A stretch of 64,000 bases of DNA, taken from contig NZ_JAJAQI010000007.1 of assembly GCF_020523605.1 (NCBI RefSeq), positions 96,342-160,341 on the forward strand, in the 5' to 3' direction. Below the pieces are notes generated by a model. That model made no database searches and was not told the origin of the DNA. It saw only the letters and a list, made by a program, of their open reading frames with translations. How positions within the stretch are numbered: position 1 is the first letter of the stretch; each line of letters starts with the position of its first letter. Below, in pieces: positions 17,845-27,427 of the stretch. The stretch comes from Roseicella aerolata (lineage in GTDB: Bacteria; Pseudomonadota; Alphaproteobacteria; Acetobacterales; Acetobacteraceae). The translations under genes were made by a program, and so were the position numbers.

Positions 17845-18606
17845 TCAGCCGCCGCGGGCTTCCTTCACCGCCGCCTTGGCGGCATTGACCATCAGCCCGA
17901 CCTCGTTGCTGATCGTCACCAGCTTGAAGCCCATCTGGATCATGCGGTTGGCATAGGCCGGGGTACCGTTGTGCAGGCCGGCGGCGATGCCGCGCTTGCC
18001 CGTCTCCTTCAGCAGCTTCTCGTAGATGCCGAGGACGAAGGGGTCCTCCACGTCCAGCTTCGGCGTCAGCCCGTAGGAGAAGCAGAGGTCGGAGGGGCCG
18101 ACATAGATCGCGTCGATCCCGGGGACGTCGAGGATCGCCTCGATGTTCTCGATCGCGGTCTTCGTCTCGATCATCGGGATGACGAGGATGTTGTCATTGG
18201 CGGTGGTCTGGTAGCCGCCGGCCTCCCCGTACACGCCGGCGCGGATCGGGCCGTTGGAGCGCGTCCCCTGCGGCGGGTACTTGCAGTACTGCACCAGGGC
18301 GGCGGCTTCCTGCGGCGTGTTCACCATCGGGCAGATCACGCCATAGGCGCCGGCATCCAGCACCTTGCCGATGATCCCGGGCTCGTTCCACGGCACCCGC
18401 ACCATCGGGGTGACGCCGGAGGGCTGGATGCCCTGGAAGCAGGCGACGCAGGAGAGGTAGTCCTGCACGCCGTGCTGCATGTCCACCGTCACGCTGTCCC
18501 AGCCGCACTGGCTGTACATCTCGGCGCTGAAGGCATTGGGGATGGCGAGCCACCCGTTCACCACGGCCTTGCCGGCCTTCCACGCTTCCTTGACCTTGTT
18601 GGGCAT
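17845..18606 (-). CDS. HpcH/HpaI-family aldolase
   Basis: A 253-residue metal-dependent class II aldolase of the 2-oxo-diacid type, which releases pyruvate or a related 2-oxoacid from a 4-hydroxy-2-oxo compound. Visible marks: FSAEMYSQCGWDSVTVDMQHG, PMVRVPWNEPGIIGKVLDAGA, VICPMVNTPQEA, IPMIETKTAIENI with the metal-binding Glu, and AIYVGPSDL with the metal-binding Asp. It is divergent from the monooxygenase gene, and the 186-base gap likely holds both promoters. A role in breaking down a hydroxylated or ring-opened product is inferred from position only. Confidence 0.9.
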   Translation of the reverse strand: MPNKVKEAWKAGKAVVNGWLAIPNAFSAEMYSQCGWDSVTVDMQHGVQDYLSCVACFQGIQPSGVTPMVRVPWNEPGIIGKVLDAGAYGVICPMVNTPQEAAALVQYCKYPPQGTRSNGPIRAGVYGEAGGYQTTANDNILVIPMIETKTAIENIEAILDVPGIDAIYVGPSDLCFSYGLTPKLDVEDPFVLGIYEKLLKETGKRGIAAGLHNGTPAYANRMIQMGFKLVTISNEVGLMVNAAKAAVKEARGG

Positions 18607-18792
18607 CTCGCTTCCCCCTCGGGTGTCGCTCCCTTGCGACGCTAGGCGGGGGGTGCCGGGGCGTCAACGCAGCCCGGACGGTGCCGCGTGACGGCACGGG
18701 CGTCCCGTGGTCAGCTTGCCCGGCCACCGCGGCCGGACCGGCCCCTGCCGGACCTTCCGGGACGGCCGGAACAAGAATGGAGGAAACCGAGC

Positions 18793-20433
18793 ATGGCATC
18801 CAGCGCAGCCCAGGAAACCCCCATGGCCGCGGCGCCGCTCGATGTGGCGGTGGTCGGCGTCGGCCTCGGCGGGCTCTACGCGCTTTACCGGCTGCGCCGG
18901 CTCGGCCTCACCGCGCGCGGCTACGAGGCGGGCAGCGGCATCGGCGGTACCTGGTTCTGGAACCGCTATCCCGGCGCGCGCTGCGACATCGAGAGCCTGG
19001 AGTATTCCTACTCCTTTTCCGAGGCGCTGCAGAACGAGTGGCACTGGCCGGAGCGCTACGCGACCCAGCCGGTGATCCTCGACTACATCAACCATGTCGC
19101 CGACCGGTTCGACCTCCGGCGCGACATCCAGCTCAACACCCGCATTGCCTCCGCGCATCACGGCGCGGCCGACGGCCTCTGGACGCTGCGCACGACGGAG
19201 GGCGAGGTGATCCGGGCGCGGTACTGCATCATGGCGACCGGCAACCTCTCGACCCCGCGGGTGCCGGACTTCAAGGGCATCCAGGACTTCAGGGGCAAGT
19301 GGTACCACACCGGCCTCTGGCCGCATGAGGGCGTGGACTTCACCGGCCAGCGCGTCGGGGTGATCGGCACGGGCTCCACCGCCATCCAGATGATCCCGCT
19401 CATCGCCGAGCAGGCCAGCCATCTCACCGTCTTCCAGCGCACCGCCAATTTCAGCCTGCCCGCGCGCAACGCGCCGATGGACCCGGAGAGGGAGCGCGAC
19501 CATCGGGCGCGCTATGCGGAACGCCTGCTCGATGCGCGGCAAACCGCCTTCGGTGTCTCCGGCATCCCGATCCCGACCCAATCGGCGCTGGCCGTGCCGC
19601 CGGAGGAGCGGCGGCGGAACTACGAGGCGATGTGGGAGCGGGGCGGCACCATCCCGCTGCTCAACTGCTACAACGACTTCCTCACCAGCGAGGAGGCCAA
19701 CGAGACCGCCGCCGAATTCGTGCGGGAGAAGATCCGCGGCATCGTCAAGGACCCGGAGACCGCCGAGCTGCTGGCGCCGAAGGGCCACCCGATCGGCTCC
19801 AAGCGCCTCTGCCTCGACAGCGGCTACTACGAGACCTTCAACCGGGACAACGTCACCCTGGTGGATGTCCGCAGCGACCTGATCGCGGAGATCACGCCGG
19901 CCGGCCTGCGCCTCGCGGGCGGCCGGGAATACGCGCTCGATTCCATCGCCTTCGCCACCGGCTTCGATGCCATGACCGGCGCGCTGCGCGAGATCGACAT
20001 CCGCGGGCCGGACGGGGAGGCGCTGGCCGATGCCTGGGCGGGCGGGCCCCTGACCTATCTCGGCCTGATGGTCGCGGGCTTCCCGAACCTGTTCATGATC
20101 ACCGGGCCGGGCAGCCCGGGCGTGAAGAGCCAGATGATCCACTCCATCGAGCAGCATGTGGACTGGATCGTGGAGTGCCTGGCGCATCTGCGGTCGCGCG
20201 GCCTGTCGCGCATCGAGCCGAGGCCGGAGGCCCAGGCGGCCTGGGTCGCGCATGTCAACGAGGTGGCCGACCGCACGCTCTATCCGCGCGCCAATTCCTG
20301 GTATGTCGGCGCCAACATCCCGGGCAAGCCGCGGGTCTTCATGCCCTATGTCGGCGGCGTCGCCGCCTATCGCCGGAGATGCGAGGAGGTGGCGGCGAAG
20401 GGCTACGAAGGCTTCGTGCTGGCGGACCGCTGA
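18793..20433 (+). CDS. Baeyer-Villiger-type flavin monooxygenase
   Basis: A 546-residue class B flavoprotein monooxygenase that would insert oxygen beside a ketone using NADPH and FAD. It has two Rossmann motifs (VVGVGLGGLYALYRL near the N-terminus and VIGTGSTAIQ near residue 195), the GGTWFWNRYPGARCD segment typical of cyclohexanone-monooxygenase relatives, and the Baeyer-Villiger fingerprint FxGxxxHxxxW as FRGKWYHTGLW near residues 166-176. The ATG at 18793 begins MASSAAQETP. An alpha/beta hydrolase starts 3 bases after the stop, a pairing that would let an ester or lactone product be opened. Confidence 0.93.
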   Translation: MASSAAQETPMAAAPLDVAVVGVGLGGLYALYRLRRLGLTARGYEAGSGIGGTWFWNRYPGARCDIESLEYSYSFSEALQNEWHWPERYATQPVILDYINHVADRFDLRRDIQLNTRIASAHHGAADGLWTLRTTEGEVIRARYCIMATGNLSTPRVPDFKGIQDFRGKWYHTGLWPHEGVDFTGQRVGVIGTGSTAIQMIPLIAEQASHLTVFQRTANFSLPARNAPMDPERERDHRARYAERLLDARQTAFGVSGIPIPTQSALAVPPEERRRNYEAMWERGGTIPLLNCYNDFLTSEEANETAAEFVREKIRGIVKDPETAELLAPKGHPIGSKRLCLDSGYYETFNRDNVTLVDVRSDLIAEITPAGLRLAGGREYALDSIAFATGFDAMTGALREIDIRGPDGEALADAWAGGPLTYLGLMVAGFPNLFMITGPGSPGVKSQMIHSIEQHVDWIVECLAHLRSRGLSRIEPRPEAQAAWVAHVNEVADRTLYPRANSWYVGANIPGKPRVFMPYVGGVAAYRRRCEEVAAKGYEGFVLADR

Positions 20434-20436
20434 GCC

Positions 20437-21294
20437 ATGGCACCCACCCTGCACCATGCGCAGGCCGATCTCGGCGAGGTCCGCCTGCACTACGTGACGG
20501 CCGGGGAGGGTCCGGCCGTCCTCCTGCTGCATGGCTGGCCGCAGACCTGGCATATGTGGCGGCACGTGATGCCCGGCCTCGCGGCCCGCTACCGCGTGGT
20601 GGCGCCGGACCTGCGGGGGCTGGGGGACAGTTCCCGCCCCGCCGGCGGCTACGACAAGAAGACGGTCGCGCAGGATGCCTGGCGCCTGATGACCGAGGTG
20701 CTGGGCGAGCGGCGCTTCTTCGTGGCGGGCCATGACTGGGGCGGGCCCACCGCCTTCGCCCTGGCGGCGCAGCACCGGGATGCCGTGCGGCGCATGGCGA
20801 TCTTCGACGTGCCGGTTCCCGGGGATGGCACGCCGGTCTTCCACCTCAACCGCTGGCACCACGGCCTGCACCGCGAGCCGGGCCTGGCCGAGGAGCTGCT
20901 GGCGGGAAAGGAGGAGGTCTATCTCCGCTTCTTCTACCGGAGCTGGGGCGCCCGCCCGGATGCGATCGAGGAGGCGGCGCAGCAGGAATATCTCCGCGCC
21001 TACCGCCAGCCGGGCGCCATGCGCGCGGGCTTCGAATTCTACCGCGCCACGCCGCAGGATGAGCGGGACAACGAGGGCTTCCTGGCCCGGGACGGCAAGC
21101 TGCCGATGCCCATCCTCTGCTATGGCGGGGCGACCGGCCGGGGCCGCGGCCCCGCCGCCCTGGATTCCTGGCGGCGGGTGGCCATGGATGTCCGCGGCGG
21201 CATCGCCGAGGGCTGCGGCCACTGGATCCCGGAGGAACGGCCGGACTGGGTGCTCGCCGAATTGCTGGCCTTCTTCGGGGAGGAGGCCGGCTGA
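20437..21294 (+). CDS. Alpha/beta hydrolase (epoxide hydrolase / dehalogenase-like)
   Basis: A 285-residue alpha/beta-hydrolase. It has the oxyanion motif LLHGWPQTWHMW, PDLRGLGDSSRP, and a nucleophile elbow GHDWGG with Asp as nucleophile near residue 100, the arrangement of epoxide hydrolases and haloacetate dehalogenases rather than serine esterases. A catalytic His is present in GCGHWIPEERP. Coupling to the monooxygenase gene (3-base gap) suggests a shared pathway. The Asp nucleophile argues against simple lactone hydrolysis, so the substrate is open. Confidence 0.88.
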   Translation: MAPTLHHAQADLGEVRLHYVTAGEGPAVLLLHGWPQTWHMWRHVMPGLAARYRVVAPDLRGLGDSSRPAGGYDKKTVAQDAWRLMTEVLGERRFFVAGHDWGGPTAFALAAQHRDAVRRMAIFDVPVPGDGTPVFHLNRWHHGLHREPGLAEELLAGKEEVYLRFFYRSWGARPDAIEEAAQQEYLRAYRQPGAMRAGFEFYRATPQDERDNEGFLARDGKLPMPILCYGGATGRGRGPAALDSWRRVAMDVRGGIAEGCGHWIPEERPDWVLAELLAFFGEEAG

Positions 21295-21334
21295 CCGCCT
21301 GGACGCGGGGCGGCGGCCCCGCCACTCTGGGGCG

Positions 21335-22192
21335 ATGCCCCCCTGGACCGTCGCTTCCGAGACCGGGCGCCTGGCCGATGTCCTGGTCTGCGCCCCCGAC
21401 CACTACCGCTGGATCCCGACCAATGCGATCGCGCGGCGGACCCTCGCGGCCGGGGGCCAGCCCGACCTGCAGGGGCTGCAGGCCCAGCACCGGGAACTGG
21501 TGGCGGCGCTGGAGCAGGCCAGCGTTCGGGTGCATCACCTGCCGCCCCAGCCCCACCTGCCCTACATGGCCTATACCCGGGACAGCGTGGTGGTGACCCA
21601 TCGCGGGCCGGTGCTCTGCCAGCTGGAGCGGCCACAGCGCCGCGGCGAATACGCCCATCTGCTCGACTGGCACGAGGCGCAGGGGTCCCGCTTCTGGCGG
21701 AAATCCTCGGCCGGGACGCTCGAGGGCGGCGATGTCCATATCCTCCGCCCCGGCCTCGCCGTGATCGGCGCCTCAGGGGGCCGCACCGACCTGGACGGCG
21801 CCGGGCAACTGGCGGGCTGGCTGCGGGAAGAGGGCTGGGAGGTGCGGATCGAGGAGTTCGACGAGCATTTCCTGCATCTCGACGTGCTGTTCTGCCTGGC
21901 CGCGCCCGGCCTCGCCGTTGCCTGCCTGGACGTGCTGGAGGAAGGCTTCACCACCTGGCTGGCCGGGCATGGCATCCGCTGCCTCCCCGTGCCCTACCGG
22001 GAAGCGATGCGGCTCGGCTGCAACATACTGTCCCTCGGCGGCGGGCGCGTTATATCGGCGGCCGAAAGCCGCGGCCTCAATGCCGCCCTGCGGGCGGAGG
22101 GGCTGACGGTGCTCGACCCCGCTCTCGGCCTCTTCACCGCCGGCGGCGGCGGCCCGCATTGTCTGACCTGCCCGCTTGCGCGGGACGCCTGA
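21335..22192 (+). CDS. Amidinotransferase/dimethylargininase-like guanidino-group enzyme
   Basis: A 285-residue beta/alpha-propeller protein of the guanidino-group-modifying superfamily (arginine deiminase, dimethylarginine dimethylaminohydrolase, amidinotransferase). Supporting features: YTRDSVVV, a GTLEGGDVH segment with the catalytic-site acids, FDEHFLHLDVLFCL carrying the conserved His, and the C-terminal GGPHCLTCPL, which provides the nucleophilic Cys near residue 275. The start at 21335 is 40 bases after the hydrolase stop. Which guanidino compound it acts on cannot be read from the sequence. Confidence 0.8.
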   Translation: MPPWTVASETGRLADVLVCAPDHYRWIPTNAIARRTLAAGGQPDLQGLQAQHRELVAALEQASVRVHHLPPQPHLPYMAYTRDSVVVTHRGPVLCQLERPQRRGEYAHLLDWHEAQGSRFWRKSSAGTLEGGDVHILRPGLAVIGASGGRTDLDGAGQLAGWLREEGWEVRIEEFDEHFLHLDVLFCLAAPGLAVACLDVLEEGFTTWLAGHGIRCLPVPYREAMRLGCNILSLGGGRVISAAESRGLNAALRAEGLTVLDPALGLFTAGGGGPHCLTCPLARDA

Positions 22193-22223
22193 CCTGCCCT
22201 CCCACCAGGGTGGAGGAGACCCC

Positions 22224-23618
22224 ATGAACACCATCGCCCCGCGCCCGGTCGACGCCGTCATTGCCGCCGCGCGGGAATTCCTCGGCGACCGCCTCTCCAC
22301 CGCCCAGGCGGTGCGGGAGCAGCACAGCCGCGGCGAGGACCAGACCCCGCCGACCCTGCCGGACGCCGTCGCCTTCGTGGAGACGACGGAGGAGGTGAGC
22401 CGCCTGCTCGCCCTCTGCCACCGGCATGAGGTGCCGGTGGTGCCCTTCGGCGCCGGGACCAGCCTGGAAGGGCATGTCAACCCGGTGCGGCGCGGCATCT
22501 CGGTCGATCTCTCGCGCATGACCGCGATCCTCGAGGTCAATGCCGAGGACATGGATTGCCTGATCGAGCCGGGCGTGACGCGCCAGCAGCTCAACGACTT
22601 CCTGCGCGACCAGGGCATGTTCTTCCCCGTGGATCCGGGCAGCGTCTGCACCATCGGCGGCATGTGCGCCACCCGGGCCTCCGGCACCAATGCGGTGCGC
22701 TACGGCACCATCCGGGAGAATGTGCTGGCGCTGGAGGTGGTGCTGGCCGATGGCCGCGTCATCCAGACCGGCGGGCGGGCGCGCAAGGGCGCCAATGGCT
22801 ACGACCTGACGCGGCTCTTCATCGGCAGCGAAGGCACGCTCGGCATCATCACCCGGATCCGGCTGCGCCTGCACGGCATCCCGGAGGCGATGTCCGCCGC
22901 CGTCTGCCAGTTCCCCGACCTCGAAGCGGCGGTGAACACCACCATCGCCACCATGCAGTCCGGCATCCCGGTCGCGCGCATCGAGTTGCTGGATGCCGAC
23001 CAGATGGAGGCCTGCATCCGGTATTCGAAGCTCGAGGGCTACCGCCCGGTGCCGACCCTGTTCCTGGAATTCCACGGCACCCATGCCGCGGTGGCCGAGC
23101 AGGCCGAGGCGGTGGAGGCGATCGCCGCCGACTATGGCGGGGAGGGCTTCTCCTGGGCGACGGACACGGAGACGCGCACCCGGCTCTGGCAGGCGCGGCA
23201 CGATGCCTACTGGGCGGGGATGGCGCTGAAGCCGGGCTTCCGCGGCATCACCACCGATGTCTGCGTGCCCATCTCGAAGCTCGCGGATGCGATCCTCGGC
23301 GCCAAGGCGGATGCCGTCGCCTCCGGCCACACCACCTGCATCGTCGGCCATGTCGGCGACGGCAATTTCCACCAGATCATCCTCTTCGATCCGAACGACC
23401 CGCAGGGGCTGGAGCGCGCCTGGGAGCTGGACCGGATGATCGTCGCGCGCGGCCTGGCGCTGGGCGGCACCTGCTCGGGCGAGCATGGCGTGGGCCTGGG
23501 CAAGCGGGAATTCCTGGAAGCCGAGCACGGCGCCGAGGCGCTGGCGGTGATGCGCGGCATCAAGAACAGCCTCGACCCGAAGGGGATCCTCAACCCGGGC
23601 AAGATGTTCCGGAACTGA
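22224..23618 (+). CDS. FAD-linked oxidase, GlcD / D-lactate dehydrogenase type
   Basis: A 464-residue flavoprotein of the PCMH (p-cresol methylhydroxylase-like) superfamily that oxidises 2-hydroxyacids such as glycolate or D-lactate. FAD-binding features: VPFGAGTSLEGH, PGSVCTIGGMCATRASGTNAVRYG and LFIGSEGTLGIIT. The C-terminal substrate domain has VGHVGDGNFH and SGEHGVGLGKREF. GGAGGAG lies 7 bases before the ATG. Separate GlcE/GlcF subunit genes are absent nearby, so it is more like the single-subunit dehydrogenases. Confidence 0.9.
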   Translation: MNTIAPRPVDAVIAAAREFLGDRLSTAQAVREQHSRGEDQTPPTLPDAVAFVETTEEVSRLLALCHRHEVPVVPFGAGTSLEGHVNPVRRGISVDLSRMTAILEVNAEDMDCLIEPGVTRQQLNDFLRDQGMFFPVDPGSVCTIGGMCATRASGTNAVRYGTIRENVLALEVVLADGRVIQTGGRARKGANGYDLTRLFIGSEGTLGIITRIRLRLHGIPEAMSAAVCQFPDLEAAVNTTIATMQSGIPVARIELLDADQMEACIRYSKLEGYRPVPTLFLEFHGTHAAVAEQAEAVEAIAADYGGEGFSWATDTETRTRLWQARHDAYWAGMALKPGFRGITTDVCVPISKLADAILGAKADAVASGHTTCIVGHVGDGNFHQIILFDPNDPQGLERAWELDRMIVARGLALGGTCSGEHGVGLGKREFLEAEHGAEALAVMRGIKNSLDPKGILNPGKMFRN

Positions 23619-23838
23619 GCCTGCCGTCCCGGCACGGCCGGGGCCGGGCGCGGCAGCCGCCGCCGGTCCGGCGCGCCGCCCTCGCCCCGCGCCGCAGGCC
23701 GGCACCGGCGCGGGGCGCTCCGGCCGGAATGCCGCGCACACCGCAACCCGCTGCAACGCCGGCGCGCGCATGGGGGCCGTTGGCCGAGCCGGCCGGGCAC
23801 CCGCGGCCCGGTCCGGCAAGAAGGATGAAGGGGGAAAC

Positions 23839-25056
23839 GTGCCGCCACTGCGCGGCCCAGAGCTGCCGATCCTGGCGCTCACGCTGGGCCATGTCTTCTC
23901 GAACGCCGTGCGCACCCTGCCGGCGATCGCCGCGGATGTCCTCTCCCGCGACCTCGGCCTGACGCCGGAGGGGCTGGCGGCGCTGACCGGCGCCTTCCCG
24001 GCCGCCTTCGCCCTCGCCATGGTCCCGGTCGGCGTCGGGCTGGACCGCTGGGGGGTGCGGCGCACCGCCCTCGTCCTGCTGGCGATCGGCATGCTGGGCT
24101 CCGCCCTGGCGGCGCTGGCCGGGGGGGCGGCCGGCATGCTGGTGGCGCAATGCGTGCTGGGGATGGGCTGCGCCGGCGCGCTGATGTGCCCGATGACCTA
24201 TGCGGCGCGCGCCATGGATGCGCACCGCTTTGCGCTCTGGTCCGGCATCATCCAGGCGGTCGGCAACTCCGGCATGCTGCTCTCGGCCAGCCCGCTGGCG
24301 CTGCTGGTGGAATGGCAGGGCTGGCGGGCCGGCTTCTGGGCCAGCGGGGGGTTGGCGGCGCTCGCCTTCCTCGCCGTCGCGGCGACGGTGCGGCAACCGC
24401 CGCCGGCGCGGCAGGGCCACCGCTCGCTCTGGCAGGATACGCGGGAGATCCTGGCGATCGCCGCCTCCCCGCGGCTGCGGGCGCTGATGGTCTTCGCCTT
24501 CGCCAGTTTCGGCGTGGTGCTGGGGGTGCGCGGCCTCTGGGGCGGGCCCTGGCTGATGGAGGTGAAGGGGCTGACCCGGGTCGAGGCCGGCCATGTCATG
24601 CTGCTGGTGGCGATGGCGCTGGTCGCCGGGCCGGCGATCGCCGGCATCGTGCAGCGCTGGGTCGGGCGGCCGATCCTGCTGATGGCCGGCAGCCACTTGG
24701 CGGTGGCGGGGCTGGTCCTGCTGCTGGTGGCGGGCGGGCCCGGCGGCTGGCTTTCCGCCCTCATCGGGGTCCCGGCCCTGCCGGCCTGGTTCGATGCGGC
24801 GCTGATGGTGGCCTTCGGCCTCGTCATCTCCTTCCAGATCCTGGTCTTCGCCCAGGTGCGGGCGGCGGTGCCGCCGGAACAGACCGGGCGGGCGCTGTCG
24901 GCCAACAACATCGCCTTCTTCGGCGGCGCGGCGGTGCTGCAGGCGCTCTCGGGCCTTGCGGCCGGCTGGGGCGGGCTGGGGGCGGCGCTGGCGACCTTCG
25001 CGGTGGCGCTGGTGGTGTGCAGCCTGGGCTATCTGTGGCTGCGGCGGCGGGCCTGA
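23839..25056 (+). CDS. MFS transporter
   Basis: A 405-residue inner-membrane carrier with about 12 predicted hydrophobic segments. The typical MFS loop after helix 2 is seen as GVGLDRWGVRRTALVLL. Two halves are separated by a hydrophilic loop (RQPPPARQGHRSLWQDTRE). I choose the GTG at 23839, which has an AAGGGGGA ribosome site and begins directly before the first helix. Upstream in-frame starts add only a basic, Gly/Ala-rich tail. The substrate is unknown. It may carry a metabolite for the catabolic genes just upstream. Confidence 0.87.
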   Translation: MPPLRGPELPILALTLGHVFSNAVRTLPAIAADVLSRDLGLTPEGLAALTGAFPAAFALAMVPVGVGLDRWGVRRTALVLLAIGMLGSALAALAGGAAGMLVAQCVLGMGCAGALMCPMTYAARAMDAHRFALWSGIIQAVGNSGMLLSASPLALLVEWQGWRAGFWASGGLAALAFLAVAATVRQPPPARQGHRSLWQDTREILAIAASPRLRALMVFAFASFGVVLGVRGLWGGPWLMEVKGLTRVEAGHVMLLVAMALVAGPAIAGIVQRWVGRPILLMAGSHLAVAGLVLLLVAGGPGGWLSALIGVPALPAWFDAALMVAFGLVISFQILVFAQVRAAVPPEQTGRALSANNIAFFGGAAVLQALSGLAAGWGGLGAALATFAVALVVCSLGYLWLRRRA

Positions 25057-25130
25057 AGCGTCAGGCCGCCGGTCGCAGGACCCGCGGCGCCGCCTCCGGC
25101 ACCAGGCCGGGGTCTCGCCTCATGCCTGGC

Positions 25131-25260
25131 GCATGACGTCCCGACCTGCGGCCTGCGGAGCGGGCCGGGCGCGCGAGGGCGCGCCGCGGCCCATGCCGCG
25201 AAGCCAAGGCCCGGAGGGCCGCCGGCGTTCGAGGCAGGACATGCGTCAGCATGTCCTGAG
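25131..25260 (-). repeat. Dispersed repeat family D, copy D2 with stem-loop
   Basis: Inverted copy of D1, with conserved blocks from GACGTCCCGACC to GGCAGGACATGC. Its right end forms a perfect 10-bp hairpin at 25235-25258 (CAGGACATGC, loop GTCA, complement), read on the other strand as ATGC-TGAC-GCAT at the core, the same core as family B. It stands 11 bases from repeat B2 and between two converging genes (MFS carrier and tyrA). No gene is supported in 25057-25419. Confidence 0.75.
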
Positions 25261-25268
25261 CCAGGTCT

Positions 25269-25422
25269 CATACCGACTCGCACAAATGCTGACGCATCTG
25301 TGCAGCCTCAATCGCCGGCGCCGCCTCCGGCGGCTTGGCTACGCGCCACAGGGCGCGGCGCCCATCCGGGCGCTCAGCCGCCTGCGGCGGCTGCAGGTCA
25401 GCCATTATGCGGCCAGGTATCA
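25269..25422 (+). repeat. Dispersed repeat family B, copy B2 (full length)
   Basis: A 154-base element from CATACCGACT to GGTATCA. The stem-loop at 25280-25303 (GCACAAATGC, TGAC, GCATCTGTGC) has one mismatch. A long internal part is made of palindromic GC blocks around GGGCGCGGCGCCC. The last three bases, TCA, are the stop codon (TGA on the minus strand) of tyrA. Sequence identity to B3 is high along the whole length. Confidence 0.85.
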
Positions 25423-26334
25423 GGCCTGCTTCCGCTCGATCAGCCCGCGGCGGATGCGCCGCCCGCGGCGGATGCGGTCCTCGATGAACTCCGCCTGGCC
25501 CCAGCGCACGGCACGCGCCAGCGCATGGCTGTCCTCGGTGAAGCGGGCCAGCATCTCCAGCAGCGCGTCGCGGTTGTTCAGGAAGATGTCGCGCCACATG
25601 TCCACGTCGCTGGCCGCGATGCGGGTGAAGTCGCGGAAGCCGCTGGCCGCGAATTTCAGCACCGCCTCGCGCGTCTCCTCCGCCAGGTCGTCGGCCGTGC
25701 CGCAGATGGTGAAGGCGATCAGGTGCGGCAGGTGGGAGACGATGGCGACGACCTTGTCATGCGTCTCGGCATCCATCCGCTCCACCATGGAGCCGCAGCG
25801 GCGCCAGAGCTCCGCCACCTTCTCCACCGCCGCCGGGTCGGAATTCGGCAGCGGCGTCAGGATGCAGTAGCGCCCCTCGAACAGGCTGGCGAAGCCGGCA
25901 TCCGGCCCGCTGTGCTCGGTGCCCGCCATGGGATGCGCCGGCACCAGGTGGACGCCCGGCGGCAGCAGCGGCGCGAGGTCGCGGATGACGCTGCCCTTGG
26001 TCGAGCCGACATCGGACAGGACGCAGCCCGGCGCCAGATGCGGCGCGATCTGCCGCATCACGCCGGCATAGGCGCCGACGGGGACGCAGAGGATGACGCC
26101 GTCGCAGCCCTCCACGGCGCGCGCCGCATCCTCCTCGACCACATCGGCGAAGCCGAGTTCCCGCACCCGCGCCAGCGTCTCCGGCCGGCGGGTATGCGCG
26201 ACGATGGTCCGGGCGATCCCGCCCTTCTCCTTCGCGGCGCGCGCGATGGAACTGCCGATCAGCCCGACGCCGATGAGGCAGAGACGCTCAAAGATGGGCG
26301 CGCTCTCCGCACGACTGACTATCGGCTCAGGCAT
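25420..26334 (-). CDS. tyrA: Prephenate/arogenate dehydrogenase
   Basis: A 304-residue NAD(P)-dependent enzyme of tyrosine synthesis. The N-terminal Rossmann motif is [14 protein letters not shown] (residues 18-31). Typical conserved stretches are [29 protein letters not shown] and [21 protein letters not shown] (read in parts). The stop codon is formed by the end of repeat B2, yet the C-terminus [16 protein letters not shown] looks close to a natural length. The start overlaps the hisC stop by 8 bases, so chorismate mutase, hisC and tyrA form one operon. Confidence 0.93.
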   Translation of the reverse strand: MPEPIVSRAESAPIFERLCLIGVGLIGSSIARAAKEKGGIARTIVAHTRRPETLARVRELGFADVVEEDAARAVEGCDGVILCVPVGAYAGVMRQIAPHLAPGCVLSDVGSTKGSVIRDLAPLLPPGVHLVPAHPMAGTEHSGPDAGFASLFEGRYCILTPLPNSDPAAVEKVAELWRRCGSMVERMDAETHDKVVAIVSHLPHLIAFTICGTADDLAEETREAVLKFAASGFRDFTRIAASDVDMWRDIFLNNRDALLEMLARFTEDSHALARAVRWGQAEFIEDRIRRGRRIRRGLIERKQA

Positions 26335-27427
26335 CCGCGGGCGCGCTGCGCAGGAAGCCGGTCAGCGCGTCCAGCACCATGCCGCATTCCTCGGCGGTGC
26401 CGATGGTGATGCGCAGGCAATGCGGCAGCGAATAGGACCCCATGGCCCGCACGATCAGCCCGCGCGCCTTCAGCGCCGCATCCGCGGCCTTCGCCCGCGC
26501 CGGCGTGCCGAAATCGGCCAGGATGAAATTGCCCTCGCTGGGATGGACGGTGATGCCCGCGGTGCGCAGCCCGTCCGAGACCTTCGCCCGCCACTCGTCA
26601 TTGTGCGCGACGGACTTCTCCACCCAGCCTGGCTCGGCCAGCGCCGCGATGCCGGCCGCCATGGCGGGCGCGTTCACGTTGAAGGGTCCGCGCACGCGGT
26701 TGAGGATGTCGACCACGGGGGCCGGGGCGTAGCACCAGCCCAGCCGGATGCCGCCCAGGCCGAAGACCTTGCTGAAGGTGCGGGTCATCACCGTGTTGGT
26801 GCCGGCCTCGATCAGCCCGGTGCCCGGGTCGTAGTCCGGCCGTGTGACATATTCGGCATAGGCCGCGTCCAGCACCAGCAGCACGTCCTCCCGCAGGCCG
26901 GCGCGCAGCCGCGCCACCTCGGCGGCTGGCAGGAAGGCGCCGGTCGGGTTGTTGGGGTTCGCCAGGAAGACCAGCTTCGTGCGCGGGCCGACGGCCGCCA
27001 GCATGGCATCCACATCGGCCGTGAAGTTCTTCTCCGGCACCTTGATCACCTGGCTGCCGGCATAGCGCCCGGCGATGTCGTACATGACGAAGCCATGCGC
27101 GCTCATCACCAGCTCGGTGCCCTCGCCGCCATAGGACATGATCAGCGCGCCGATCAGCTCGTCCGAGCCGTTGCCGCAGACGATCCGCGCGGGATCGAGC
27201 CCGAAGCGCGCCCCGATCGCCTCCCGCAGGGCGGTCGCGCCGCCATCGGGGTAGCGGTGCAGTTCGGTGGCCAGCTTCGCATAGGCCGCCTGGGCGCCGG
27301 GCGGCACGCCGAAGGCCCCCTCATTGGAGGACAGCTTCACGATCCGGTTAACGCCCGGGATCTTCGACTCGCCGCCGACATAGGGCTCGATCGAGAGGAT
27401 GGAGGGGCGGGGCAAGGGGGCAGGCAT
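26327..27427 (-). CDS. hisC: Histidinol-phosphate aminotransferase
   Basis: A 366-residue PLP-dependent class I/II aminotransferase used in histidine synthesis and, in this gene context, probably also for aromatic aminotransfer to phenylalanine/tyrosine precursors. Motifs: [15 protein letters not shown] N-terminus, [28 protein letters not shown], and the PLP-lysine segment [15 protein letters not shown] near residue 220. The ATG at 27427 shares one base with the chorismate mutase stop (TGATG). Confidence 0.93.
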   Translation of the reverse strand: MPAPLPRPSILSIEPYVGGESKIPGVNRIVKLSSNEGAFGVPPGAQAAYAKLATELHRYPDGGATALREAIGARFGLDPARIVCGNGSDELIGALIMSYGGEGTELVMSAHGFVMYDIAGRYAGSQVIKVPEKNFTADVDAMLAAVGPRTKLVFLANPNNPTGAFLPAAEVARLRAGLREDVLLVLDAAYAEYVTRPDYDPGTGLIEAGTNTVMTRTFSKVFGLGGIRLGWCYAPAPVVDILNRVRGPFNVNAPAMAAGIAALAEPGWVEKSVAHNDEWRAKVSDGLRTAGITVHPSEGNFILADFGTPARAKAADAALKARGLIVRAMGSYSLPHCLRITIGTAEECGMVLDALTGFLRSAPADA

